This document shows positions 50,858 through 59,071 of a stretch of DNA of 64,000 nucleotides, piece by piece. A model generated the notes under the pieces. It ran no database searches, had not been told where the DNA came from, and worked only from the letters and a program-made list of their open reading frames with translations. The translations under genes were made by a program, and so were the position numbers. Every line of letters begins with the position of its first letter. The stretch's first letter is position 1. The DNA comes from Cupriavidus consociatus. GTDB lineage: Bacteria > Pseudomonadota > Gammaproteobacteria > Burkholderiales > Burkholderiaceae. The stretch is taken from positions 79,869 through 143,868 of the forward strand of contig NZ_JAGIQA010000021.1 of assembly GCF_017814975.1 (NCBI RefSeq), given 5' to 3'.

Positions 50858-51139
50858 TACCGCGCGCGTGTTCAGTCAACCTCATGCAGTGACGCGCTGG
50901 CGCCGCCTTGATTTCCGTCAAGCGATAGGTGCGTAGTCCGCAACTTGTCGCAACTTGCAAGGTCGTGCCACCTGCCTTGGCTTATGATCTGGCCTTGCGG
51001 CCCGTTGCGGCTGCAGCAGGCGTGCCTCGCCTGACGAGAGCAGCCGGCCCGCGCCAGCGGTCCTGCCAGACGTGGAACACTGACAACGGGGAGACGCGGG
51101 ACAGCGCCGCCAGCACGGCCGCCGCCCGCAACACGATTC

Positions 51140-52483
51140 ATGCACCCAGATGCCGACGATCCCGGCGGGACGCCAGCGGGCGACGCACTAGTGCCGTCCG
51201 ATGCAAACGTCCCGGCGCGCCCGGCCGGACTGCTGTCCGCGCTGGCCGCGCGCCGCGACGAGGGCGCGCCGCCGGCCGCTGTGCTGGCGATCCGGCTCGA
51301 CCGCTTTGCCAGCGCGTGCGAGACCCTTGGCCCGCGCCGCGCCGCCCACCTGCAGGCGTTGGTGCAGGCCCGCATTGCAGCACTGCTGCCGCAGGGGACG
51401 GTCATGCACTGGGTGGCCGCGTCTGACCTGGGCGCGGTCACGACACTGCCCGCCGGCTGCACGGATGCAGGACCGATTGCCGCGCGCATTGCCGCCGACC
51501 TGTCCCGTCCGTTCGTGCTGGATGGCTTCGAGCTGTTTATCTCCAGCAGCATCGGCGTGGCCACCGACCACCCTGACATCCCCGCCGAGCGCAGCATGCA
51601 GCAGGCCTTCGATGCCATGCTGCGCATCGTCCGCCAGGGCGGCGACGGCCTCGCGCGCGCCGACAAGCCCGCCGCCCCGCCCACCGCGCCGCTGCTGGCC
51701 GCCCTGCCCGAGGCACTGGAGCGCGGCGAACTCAGCCTGCAACTGCAACCGCGCGCCAACTTTGCCGGCGCCCATGTCAGCGGCTATACCGTGCGTCTGC
51801 GCTGGCACAGCCCTGCGCTGGGGCGGGTGGCGCCGCAGGACTTCCTGCCGGCGGTGGAGACGCTCGGGCTGGTCGGACGCATCGGCGCCTGGCTGCTCGA
51901 CAGCGTGCTGCCGCTGATGCGCGGCGCCGAAGCGCTTGCGCCGTTGCAATTTACGCTGCTGGCTTCCAGCGCGCAGCTGCACCGCCCGGAAATTGTCGAT
52001 GCGCTGGCGCAGGCCATCGACACCGGCGGCATCGCCGCGGAGCGCCTGTGCATCGAGCTGCCTGCCGGCGCGGCGCCCCCGGACGCCGGCATCCTCGAGC
52101 GCTTTGCAGACTTGCGCCGCCTCGGGGTACAGCTGGCGCTGGGCGATTTCGACGACAGCCCGGGCAGCCGGCTTGCCCTGAAGGCACTGCGGCCCGATCG
52201 CGTCTCGCTCGATGTACGCCGGCTGGGCCATGGCGGCGCACGCGGCGGCAGCCCAGGCCTCGCCGAGCGGCTGCACAGCGCCTGCGTCATGGCGCGCCGC
52301 GCCGGCGCGGCGGTATGCGCCAAGGGCGTGGAGAGCCGGCAGCAACTGGAGGCGGTGCGCGCCTGGGGCTGCCACAGCGTGCAGGGCTACCTGCTGGCGC
52401 AACCTTTCCCGGCGGCATGGCTGATGCAGACCCACGCCGCCATCCAGCAGCGCGCCCGCGAACTGCTGGCGCCGGCCAGCTGA
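51140..52483 (+). CDS. Degenerate GGDEF-EAL domain protein, probably catalytically inactive
   Basis: A 447-residue intact frame. A residual GGDEF-like domain (~35-180) has no GGDEF loop. The EAL-like domain (~190-440) keeps the fold (LQLQPRANFAG, VAPQDFLPAVETLGLVGRIGAWLL, SVQGYLLAQPFP) but has lost the catalytic set. ExL is replaced by YTVRL, the ExxE Glu by ELPAG, the Lys by VSLD and the EGVE glutamate by AKGVES; only DFDD persists. It may serve as a cyclic-di-GMP sensor or protein-interaction module. ATG 51140 has no strong ribosome site. Confidence 0.8.
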   Translation: MHPDADDPGGTPAGDALVPSDANVPARPAGLLSALAARRDEGAPPAAVLAIRLDRFASACETLGPRRAAHLQALVQARIAALLPQGTVMHWVAASDLGAVTTLPAGCTDAGPIAARIAADLSRPFVLDGFELFISSSIGVATDHPDIPAERSMQQAFDAMLRIVRQGGDGLARADKPAAPPTAPLLAALPEALERGELSLQLQPRANFAGAHVSGYTVRLRWHSPALGRVAPQDFLPAVETLGLVGRIGAWLLDSVLPLMRGAEALAPLQFTLLASSAQLHRPEIVDALAQAIDTGGIAAERLCIELPAGAAPPDAGILERFADLRRLGVQLALGDFDDSPGSRLALKALRPDRVSLDVRRLGHGGARGGSPGLAERLHSACVMARRAGAAVCAKGVESRQQLEAVRAWGCHSVQGYLLAQPFPAAWLMQTHAAIQQRARELLAPAS

Positions 52484-52627
52484 AGCGTTCAAGCCGGGAC
52501 TCGCCGGCGGCAGCAACTGTTGCATCGATTGCACGATTTACAAATTGGCACATACCAGCTATCAACCGCGCTGACAGCGGCAGTAAAATCTGCCTCAAAC
52601 CCTCAACCGAATGGAAAGGAGCTCGGC

Positions 52628-52759
52628 GTGAAGAAAGGTTGGATCTGGTGCGTTCTGTTTGCCACCCTGTTGGCTGGATGCAACACGATGGCAGGACTCG
52701 GACAAGACATTCAGCGCGGCGGCCAGAAGCTGGAAAGCTCGGCGGACCGGCACAAGTAA
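52628..52759 (+). CDS. Entericidin-type small lipoprotein
   Basis: A 43-residue lipoprotein. GTG follows AAAGGAGCTCGGC. The lipobox is LLAG-C, and the mature peptide NTMAGLGQDIQRGGQKLESSA is diagnostic of entericidin A/B. In E. coli the pair forms an antidote/toxin affecting membrane integrity in stationary phase; here only one copy exists and no partner is visible. A strong terminator follows. Confidence 0.9.
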   Translation: MKKGWIWCVLFATLLAGCNTMAGLGQDIQRGGQKLESSADRHK

Positions 52760-52809
52760 GCCGGACCGCCAAACCGCACGACGACGCGGCCTGCCCGCGT
52801 CTGCAACCA

Positions 52810-52839
52810 AAAACGGCACGCCCTCGGGCGTGCCGTTTT
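52810..52839. terminator. Intrinsic terminator after the entericidin gene
   Basis: AAAACGGCACGCCC and GGGCGTGCCGTTTT form a 14-bp stem. It has T on the plus side and A on the other, so it can work for both the entericidin gene and eda (stop at 52882). Confidence 0.85.
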
Positions 52840-52881
52840 GCATTGCATGCTTGGCTTTGACTTGATTACGGCCCGGCGCGC

Positions 52882-53526
52882 TCAGCCCTTGCCGCGCAGC
52901 ACGCGGGCCTGCTCGGCCAGCGAACGGATGCGGCCCCAGTCCTTGCCGGCCACCGCGTCCTTCGGCACCACCCACGACCCGCCCACGCACACCACGTTGG
53001 GCAAGGCCAGGTAGGTCGGCGCCAGGGCAGCATCGATGCCGCCGGTCGGGCAGAAGCGCAGCTGTGGCAGCGGCCCGCCCAGTGACTTGAGCATCGGCAC
53101 CCCACCGGCCGCCTGCGCCGGAAAGAACTTCAGGAAGGTGAAGCCGGCTTCCAGCGCCAGCATGGCCTCGCTGGCCGTTGCCACCCCCGGCAACAGCGAG
53201 ATCCCCGCGCCCTGCGCCCCCTCCGCCAGCGACGGGGTCAGGCCGGGCGACACGGCAAACTGCGCGCCGGCGTCGCGCACGGCATGCAGCTGCTCGACGG
53301 TAAGGACCGTGCCCGCGCCCACGCACGCCTGCGGCAGCGCGGCGGCCACGGCCTTGATGGCTTCCAGCGCGACCGGCGTGCGCAGCGTGATCTCCAGCAG
53401 CGGCAGGCCGCCGGTGACCAGCGCCTCGCTGACGTGCAGGGCCTCGTCGACCGAATGGAATTCCAGCACGGGGATCACCGGCACGTCGGCCAGCAGGGGG
53501 AGCAGCGGGGAAGACTGGTTTTGCAT
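52882..53526 (-). CDS. eda: KDPG / 4-hydroxy-2-oxoglutarate aldolase
   Basis: A 214-residue class I aldolase that splits 2-dehydro-3-deoxy-6-phosphogluconate into pyruvate and glyceraldehyde 3-phosphate. Motifs: PLLEITLRTP (Glu-Arg), VGAGTVL, FLKFFPA with the Schiff-base lysine, and FCPTGGI. Third gene of the minus-strand operon after the PLP enzyme and the KDG kinase. With them it forms a complete path from a 2-amino-2-deoxy-sugar acid to central metabolism. Confidence 0.93.
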   Translation of the reverse strand: MQNQSSPLLPLLADVPVIPVLEFHSVDEALHVSEALVTGGLPLLEITLRTPVALEAIKAVAAALPQACVGAGTVLTVEQLHAVRDAGAQFAVSPGLTPSLAEGAQGAGISLLPGVATASEAMLALEAGFTFLKFFPAQAAGGVPMLKSLGGPLPQLRFCPTGGIDAALAPTYLALPNVVCVGGSWVVPKDAVAGKDWGRIRSLAEQARVLRGKG

Positions 53527-53601
53527 ATCGGATCTCGGGGTGAAGGGTTCAAAAAAGCAAAGTCAGGGAATGCAGCCGGTTCAGCGCCGCTCAACCGCCG
53601 A

Positions 53602-54540
53602 TCAGCCGCCGATCACGGAGACCGATTCGGCCAGCCGGGCCATCACGGTCTGCGCATCGGGGATCGGCGCCACCGCGCCATAACCCGTGGTGGACAGCGC
53701 CGCGGCCACGTTGGCGTAGCGCGCGGCCTCGAATGGGTCGGCGTCCGCCGCCAGCCGCGCGACGAAGCTGCCGCCGAAGCAGTCGCCGGCGCCGGTCGCA
53801 TCGACCGGCTTGACCGGATACGGCGCCACCAGCGTGCGCGATTCTGGCGTGGCCACGTAAGCGCCCTCCTCGCCCAGCTTGAGCGCCACCAGGCCAATGC
53901 CGCAGCCGAGCAGGTAATCGACGATGGCGTCGCGGTCGTCCAGTCCCGTCAGCACCGTGATGTCGTCCCAGCTGGGCAGGCACACGTCGGTCAGCGCGAA
54001 CGCTTCGCGCATGATGCCGCGCGCGCGCGCCAGCGACCACAGCCGCAGGCGCAGGTTGGTGTCGAGCGTGACCCTGGTTCCGGCCTTGCGCGCGTGCTCC
54101 ATCGCCGCCAGGCCCGCATCGCAGGCGCTGGTGCTGATGGCCAGGCTGATGCCCGACAGGTGCAGGTAGCGCGCCGCGGCAATCGCGCCCAGCGGCAGCT
54201 GCTCATGCTGGTAGCGACTGGCGGCGGAACCTTCGCGCAGGTAGTCGAAGCGGTGGCCGTGGTTGTCGTGCGAGACAAAATAGACGCCGGTCGGCGCGGA
54301 CGGGTCCACATGGACGTGACGCGTATCGACCCGCTCCTGTGTCCACAGCGCGCGCAGGCGCTCGCCGAAGGTATCGGCGCCCACCGCGCTGATATAGCCG
54401 GTGCTGGCGCCCTGCCGGGCCGCGGCGATGCAGAAGTTGGAGGTATCGCCGCCAAAACCCTGCAGGTAACGGTCGGGATCGTCGCGCTGCTGGTTGAACT
54501 CCACCAGCGGCTCGCCGTAGGCCAGGATATCGATGCTCAT
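53602..54540 (-). CDS. kdgK: 2-dehydro-3-deoxygluconokinase (PfkB family)
   Basis: A 312-residue sugar kinase. It begins MSIDILAYGEPLVEF. FGGDTSNFCIAAARQGA is the substrate-binding GGD/N motif, and the anion-hole/catalytic segment DATGAGDCFGG has the base Asp. Tyr and Arg residues (FDYLREGSAA) are typical of KDG kinases. It phosphorylates KDG at C6, giving the Eda substrate. Its start lies 15 bases after the stop of the PLP enzyme gene. Confidence 0.9.
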   Translation of the reverse strand: MSIDILAYGEPLVEFNQQRDDPDRYLQGFGGDTSNFCIAAARQGASTGYISAVGADTFGERLRALWTQERVDTRHVHVDPSAPTGVYFVSHDNHGHRFDYLREGSAASRYQHEQLPLGAIAAARYLHLSGISLAISTSACDAGLAAMEHARKAGTRVTLDTNLRLRLWSLARARGIMREAFALTDVCLPSWDDITVLTGLDDRDAIVDYLLGCGIGLVALKLGEEGAYVATPESRTLVAPYPVKPVDATGAGDCFGGSFVARLAADADPFEAARYANVAAALSTTGYGAVAPIPDAQTVMARLAESVSVIGG

Positions 54541-54555
54541 GGGGCGTTCCGCCTC

Positions 54556-55833
54556 TCAGAAGAAGGTTTGCACGATGTCGATCACGCGCAGGTCGCGATC
54601 CAGCACCGGGATATGGCGCCACTTGTCGAAGGTCAGGCAAGGGTGCGAGATATCGAAGGCGATCATGTCGCCGACCCGGATGTCGTCGCCCGGCTTGACC
54701 TGCAGGTAGGCGTGCTGGTCCATCATGCCGGTCACTTCCCAGTGCGCGGGCACGTCGACCGGCGCCTCGCTGCCCGGGCGGTACAGCCGCGCGGGGATCG
54801 GCATGCCGGCATCGAAGGCGGCGTCGCGCTTGCCCATGCCGATGATGACGCGATCCGGTTCAGGGATCGACTGCACGTAGGCCCACAGCTGCAGCGCGGG
54901 CAGCAGGCCCTCGCGCATCTTCTGCGCGACCGGGTTGCTGGCCAGGATGCGCTGCTGCGCGGCGCGGTAGATGCCTACGTCATGGGTCAGGTAGCAGCCG
55001 GGGCGCAGCACGATGTCGATCGGCGTGCCGATGTCGGTGCGCGCGAACTCCTCGGCGACCACGTCGTACCAGGCCGAGCCCGCGCCCGACATCACTACCG
55101 GGCTGCGTCCGAAGCGACCCTGCTGCGCCAGTTGCCGCGTCACGTTCACAGTGCGCTGCAGGAAGGCGCGGATGTCGGCCTCTTCCTTCAGCACGCCTTC
55201 ATAGATTTCGACACCCGCCAGCGACAAGGCCTGCGGCCAGCGCGCCAGCGCGTCGAGCACGGCCTGCTGCTGCGCGTCGTCGCGCACGCCGGTGCGCCCG
55301 CCCGCCACGCCCAGTTCCAGCAGCACCTGCAGCGCCTGGCCGCGCTCCTTGAAGAACTTGCCGAGCTGGTCGACCAGCGCGGCGGAGTCCACCAGCGCGA
55401 AGAACTCGAAGTCCGGATCGTCGCGCAACAGGTCCGCAATGATTTCCATGTTGCGGCGGCCCACCAGCTGGTTGGCCATCAGCACGCGCTTGACGCCGTG
55501 CGCATGCGCCGCGGCGGTCTGGTGCGCGGTCGCCAGCGTGATGCCCCACGCGCCGGCGCCGAGCTGGCGCGCGAACAGCTTGGGCGCCATGGTGGTCTTG
55601 CCGTGCGGCGCAAGCTGCACGCCGTACTCGCCCATGAAGCGGCGCATCCATTCCAGGTTGTGCGCAAGCCGGTCCTCGTAAAGCACCGCGGCCGGCAGGC
55701 TCAGTTCTTCCTGCAGCAGGCTCCAGCCGGTGCGGGCGGCGTCCGGTGCCAGCGGGGCTTCCAGGCGCCCCAGCGCCTTGTTGAGCGGATCGATCACGCC
55801 GGCCTGATACTTTATTTCACGCATCCTTGTCAT
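54556..55833 (-). CDS. D-serine-dehydratase/D-threonine-aldolase-fold PLP enzyme, predicted D-glucosaminate dehydratase
   Basis: A 425-residue fold-type III PLP enzyme. The PLP lysine lies in QLAPHGKTTMAPKL and the alanine-racemase-like barrel runs to ~300. A DSD1-type C-terminal domain contains the zinc-type His-x-Cys (ISHPCLTFDKW). Annotated relatives are called D-amino-acid deaminase. Because the operon also encodes KdgK and Eda, the best-fitting reaction is D-glucosaminate to KDG plus ammonia (EC 4.3.1.9). Start MTRMREIK; an ATG three codons later is equally possible. The much longer open frame upstream is antisense to the regulator gene. Confidence 0.85.
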   Translation of the reverse strand: MTRMREIKYQAGVIDPLNKALGRLEAPLAPDAARTGWSLLQEELSLPAAVLYEDRLAHNLEWMRRFMGEYGVQLAPHGKTTMAPKLFARQLGAGAWGITLATAHQTAAAHAHGVKRVLMANQLVGRRNMEIIADLLRDDPDFEFFALVDSAALVDQLGKFFKERGQALQVLLELGVAGGRTGVRDDAQQQAVLDALARWPQALSLAGVEIYEGVLKEEADIRAFLQRTVNVTRQLAQQGRFGRSPVVMSGAGSAWYDVVAEEFARTDIGTPIDIVLRPGCYLTHDVGIYRAAQQRILASNPVAQKMREGLLPALQLWAYVQSIPEPDRVIIGMGKRDAAFDAGMPIPARLYRPGSEAPVDVPAHWEVTGMMDQHAYLQVKPGDDIRVGDMIAFDISHPCLTFDKWRHIPVLDRDLRVIDIVQTFF

Positions 55834-55870
55834 CACCCCTGAAAAAATCTGATTGACGTAATGATAGCCC

Positions 55871-55888
55871 TGAAAATAAGATATTTCA
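55871..55888. promoter_or_regulatory. TGAAA...TTTCA inverted repeat, candidate RpiR-family operator
   Basis: TGAAAATAAGATATTTCA is an AT-rich imperfect palindrome with TGAAA/TTTCA ends. It is 38 bases upstream of the PLP-enzyme start and 144 bases upstream of the divergent regulator. The AT-rich block it lies in (about 55845-55910) contrasts with the GC-rich surroundings. Confidence 0.55.
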
Positions 55889-56031
55889 TCCTTGTTATAA
55901 AGTAACACGCTGACCGCACACGGGACTACAGAGGCAACGCGCAAGGTCGCGTCAGTCACTGTTATAGCCCTTGCCGACAGCACCTGCCGCCTGCGCCACT
56001 TTGTCTCGCGGCCCTGCTCAGCCACCCAACC

Positions 56032-56937
56032 ATGACCGCGCCCTTCGACATCCTGACCCGCATTGCCGAGCGCGGCCCCGCGCTGCGCCTGGCCGAGCAG
56101 AAGGTCGCGCAGGTGGTGCTGGAAGACCTGGCCGGCGCCGCGGCGGCGAGCATCAACGAACTGGCGCGCAAGGCCGGCGTCAGCGAGGCCAGCGTGACCC
56201 GCTTCGCCAAGGCCATCGGCTGCCGCGACGTGCGCGACCTGAAGCTGCGGCTGGCACAGGCCACCGCAGTGGGCGCGCGTTTCCTGCAACCCGGCGGCGC
56301 CGATGCAGCCGCCGAAGCCCCGGCGACGCTGGCCGACAGCATCCATGCCGACATCCTGACCGCGCTCGAAGTCAACCGCGGCCTGATGGACGCGCAGCGC
56401 ATCGAAGATGCCGCGCGTCTGTTGCTGGGCGCACGCATGGTCTACGCTTTTGGCATGGGCGGCGGCTCGTCGTTCATGGCCGACGAGGCGCGCCACCGCC
56501 TGGCGCGGCTGGGCCAGCCGGTGGCGAGCTACCAGGACGGGCTGCTGCAGAAGATGGTGGCGGCCACGCTGAGCCGCGACGACGTGGTGCTGGCGTTCTC
56601 GGCCAGCGGGCGTGTGCCGGAGATGCTGGCGAGCTGCGAGATTGCGCGCGAATACGGCGCCAGGCTGGTCGCGGTGACCGCACTGGGCTCGCCGCTGGCC
56701 GCGCGCGCCGACGTGCTGCTGCCGGTGCGCACGCTGGAGACGGATTTCATTTTCAAGCCGTCGGCGTCGCGCTACGCGATGCTGATGGTGCTGGACGTGC
56801 TGGCCACCCAGTGCGCGCTGCTGCAGCAGGACCAGAGCAAGGAGCGGCTGCGCCGGCTCAAGTACGTGCTGGACAGCCACCGCGGCGAGGCGGGCCCCGG
56901 CCTGGGCCCTGACAGCCGCCAGCCTCTGGGAGACTGA
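56032..56937 (+). CDS. MurR/RpiR-family regulator with SIS domain
   Basis: A 301-residue regulator. N-terminal HTH_6 (~10-80: LRLAEQKVAQVVLEDL, INELARKAGVSEASVTRFAKAIGC) and C-terminal SIS domain (~125-265: VYAFGMGGGSSFMADEARHRL, AFSASGRVPEMLASC). SIS domains bind phosphosugars; KDPG made by the divergent operon is a logical effector. It is two bases before the deacylase gene, so it heads the plus-strand operon. It likely controls both arms via the intergenic palindrome. Confidence 0.9.
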   Translation: MTAPFDILTRIAERGPALRLAEQKVAQVVLEDLAGAAAASINELARKAGVSEASVTRFAKAIGCRDVRDLKLRLAQATAVGARFLQPGGADAAAEAPATLADSIHADILTALEVNRGLMDAQRIEDAARLLLGARMVYAFGMGGGSSFMADEARHRLARLGQPVASYQDGLLQKMVAATLSRDDVVLAFSASGRVPEMLASCEIAREYGARLVAVTALGSPLAARADVLLPVRTLETDFIFKPSASRYAMLMVLDVLATQCALLQQDQSKERLRRLKYVLDSHRGEAGPGLGPDSRQPLGD

Positions 56938-56939
56938 CC

Positions 56940-58394
56940 ATGCCACACCTGTTCGATACCCTGATCCGACTCGTCACACTGATCGATGGCTCCGGCGCCG
57001 CCGCGCGCCTGGCCGACGTGGCGCTGCGCGATGGCCGCATTGCCCGCATCGATGAAGGCGGCGCGATCGATCCCGATGCCGCCGCGCACGTGGTCGAAGG
57101 CCACGGCCTGGTGCTGGCACCGGGCTTTATCGACGTGCATACGCATGACGATACCAACGTCGTGCGCCAGCCCGAGATGACGCCCAAGCTGTCGCAGGGC
57201 GTGACCACCGTGATCGTCGGCAACTGCGGCATCAGCGCCGCGCCGGTGACGCTCTCCGGCGATCCGCCCGACCCGATGAACCTGCTCGGCCATGCCGACG
57301 CATTCCGCTACCCCAGCTTCAAGGCCTACGTCGACGCCGTCGATGCCGCGCAGCCTGCGATCAACGTCGCCGCGCTGGTGGGCCATACCGCGCTGCGCAG
57401 CAACCATATGGACCGGCTCGACCGCGCCGCCACGCCTGCCGAAATCGCGGCCATGCGCGCGCAGCTGGAAGAGTCGCTGCAGCATGGCGCACTGGGCCTG
57501 TCCACCGGACTTGCCTACGCCAATGCCTTCAACGCGCCGACCGAAGAAGTGCTGGCGCTGGCCGAGCCGCTGGCCCATGCCGGCGCGCTCTACGCCACGC
57601 ACCTGCGCAGCGAGTTCGCCGAGATCCTCGAAGCCATGGACGAAGCCTTCCGCATCGGCCGCCATGCACGCGTGCCGGTGGTGATCTCGCACCTGAAATG
57701 CGCGGGCGTGGACAACTGGGGCCGCAGCACCGAAGTGCTCGATGCCCTCGACGGCGCGCAGCGCTGGCAGCAGGTCGGTTGCGACTGCTATCCCTATACC
57801 GCCAGCTCGTCGACGCTGGACCTGAAGCAGGTCACCAGCGACTTCGACATCATGGTGACGTGGTCCGAAGGCGCGCCCGAGATGGGCGGCCGGCTGCTGG
57901 CCGATATCGCCGCCGAATGGCAGGTCGGCCTGCACGAGGCCGCGCGCCGGCTGATGCCCGCCGGCGCGGTCTACCACTGCATGGAAGACGCCGATGTCGA
58001 CCGCATCCTGAGCCACCCCGCCACGGTGGTCGGCTCGGACGGCCTGCCCAACGACCCGCTGCCGCATCCGCGCCTGTGGGGTGCGTTCCCGCGCGTGCTG
58101 GGCCACTATGCGCGCGACCGCGAGCTGTTCCCGCTCACCGTCGCCGTGAACAAGATGACCGGCCTGTCCGCCGAGCGATTCGGCCTGCATGGCCGCGGGT
58201 TCGTGCGTGAAGGCTACTGGGCCGACCTGGTGCTGTTTGACGCCGCGACCATCCGCGACGCCGCCAGCTTCACCGACCCGATGCAGCCCGCCGAAGGCAT
58301 TGCCGCGGTCTGGGTCAATGGCGAGCTGTCATGGCAGCAGCGGCAATCGACCGGCATCCGCGCAGGACGCTTCCTGGCGCGCGGCGCCGACTGA
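56940..58394 (+). CDS. N-acyl-D-amino-acid deacylase family amidohydrolase, predicted N-acetyl-D-glucosaminate deacetylase
   Basis: A 484-residue D-aminoacylase-family enzyme. Metal ligands: H-x-H in DVHTHDD (~66-68), Cys in VGNCGIS (~97), His residues in ATHLRSE and ISHLKC, and Asp in VGSDGLPND. The family removes the N-acyl group from D-amino acids, but members also deacetylate N-acetylated sugar acids. The co-encoded KDG kinase, KDPG aldolase and GntP permease favour an amino-sugar acid. It is translationally coupled to the regulator. Confidence 0.88.
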   Translation: MPHLFDTLIRLVTLIDGSGAAARLADVALRDGRIARIDEGGAIDPDAAAHVVEGHGLVLAPGFIDVHTHDDTNVVRQPEMTPKLSQGVTTVIVGNCGISAAPVTLSGDPPDPMNLLGHADAFRYPSFKAYVDAVDAAQPAINVAALVGHTALRSNHMDRLDRAATPAEIAAMRAQLEESLQHGALGLSTGLAYANAFNAPTEEVLALAEPLAHAGALYATHLRSEFAEILEAMDEAFRIGRHARVPVVISHLKCAGVDNWGRSTEVLDALDGAQRWQQVGCDCYPYTASSSTLDLKQVTSDFDIMVTWSEGAPEMGGRLLADIAAEWQVGLHEAARRLMPAGAVYHCMEDADVDRILSHPATVVGSDGLPNDPLPHPRLWGAFPRVLGHYARDRELFPLTVAVNKMTGLSAERFGLHGRGFVREGYWADLVLFDAATIRDAASFTDPMQPAEGIAAVWVNGELSWQQRQSTGIRAGRFLARGAD

Positions 58395-58445
58395 TTCGAT
58401 TCCTTTTCTTCGATTTTTCCCCTGCAACAAATTCCAGGAGTACCC

Positions 58446-58838
58446 ATGGACATCAAACGATTCGGCGTGGAAGGCGGCACCGGCCAGGGTGGCGCACACA
58501 TGCCGTTTGCGCGCGCCGTAGCGGCCGACGGCTGGCTCTACGTTTCCGGCCAGGTGCCGATGGTTGGCGGCGAGCTGATCGATGGCGGCATCGTGCCGCA
58601 GACCCACCAGGCCATCAAGAACGTGCTGGCCATCCTGGCCGAGGCCGGCTACGGCCCCGAGCACGTGGTCCGCTGCGGCGTGTGGCTGGACGATGCGCGC
58701 GACTTTGCCTCGTTCAACAAGATCTTCAAGGAATACTTCGGCGCCAACCCGCCCGCGCGCGCCTGCGTGCAATCGAGCATGGTGGTGGACTGCAAGGTCG
58801 AAGTGGACTGCATCGCCTACAAGAGGCCGGCGGCCTGA
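58446..58838 (+). CDS. RidA-family (YjgF) enamine/imine deaminase
   Basis: A 130-residue RidA-family protein. It has GWLYVSGQVPM, QTHQAIKNVLAILAEAGYG, and the conserved Arg and C-terminal Glu region (ARACVQSSMVVDCKVEVDCIAYK). RidA proteins hydrolyse the enamine/imine released by PLP dehydratases, matching the PLP enzyme in the divergent operon. It follows the deacylase at 51 bases with a fair ribosome site (CAGGAGTACCC). Confidence 0.92.
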   Translation: MDIKRFGVEGGTGQGGAHMPFARAVAADGWLYVSGQVPMVGGELIDGGIVPQTHQAIKNVLAILAEAGYGPEHVVRCGVWLDDARDFASFNKIFKEYFGANPPARACVQSSMVVDCKVEVDCIAYKRPAA

Positions 58839-58881
58839 GCCTGCTGCCTGCTGCTCTTTGATTGCAAGCCGAGGGGGTGCT

Positions 58882-59003
58882 CCCCTCTCCCACGAAGTGG
58901 GAGAGGGGGCCGGGGGTGAGGGCCGGGCGTATCAAGCATGCGCTGCCGGTCATTGACCCTCCTGCCCTCACCCCCTGCCCCTCTCCCGCATGCGGGAGAG
59001 GGG
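58882..59003. repeat. Pair of REP-like GC-rich palindromes
   Basis: CCCCTCTCCCAC/GTGGGAGAGGGG (58882-58908, 3-base loop) and the perfect 26-bp palindrome centred on GCATGC (58978-59003) share the CCCTCTCCC core. Flanking GGGGGTGAGGGC and GCCCTCACCCCC are also inverted, so the whole forms a long imperfect stem. It has the form of repetitive extragenic palindromes of Burkholderiales. It lies between ridA and gntP and may attenuate or stabilise the mRNA. Confidence 0.75.
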
Positions 59004-59071
59004 AGAAAACAAACTACAAGCCTGAACCTCTGCCGCCCACATGCGGCCTTTTTTCCACGCAAGGAGACAAT

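Noticed and set aside
55834..56946. 370-residue N-terminal extension of the PLP enzyme
   Set aside because: It is antisense to the RpiR regulator, with no conserved features; the enzyme family starts near the ATG at 55833.
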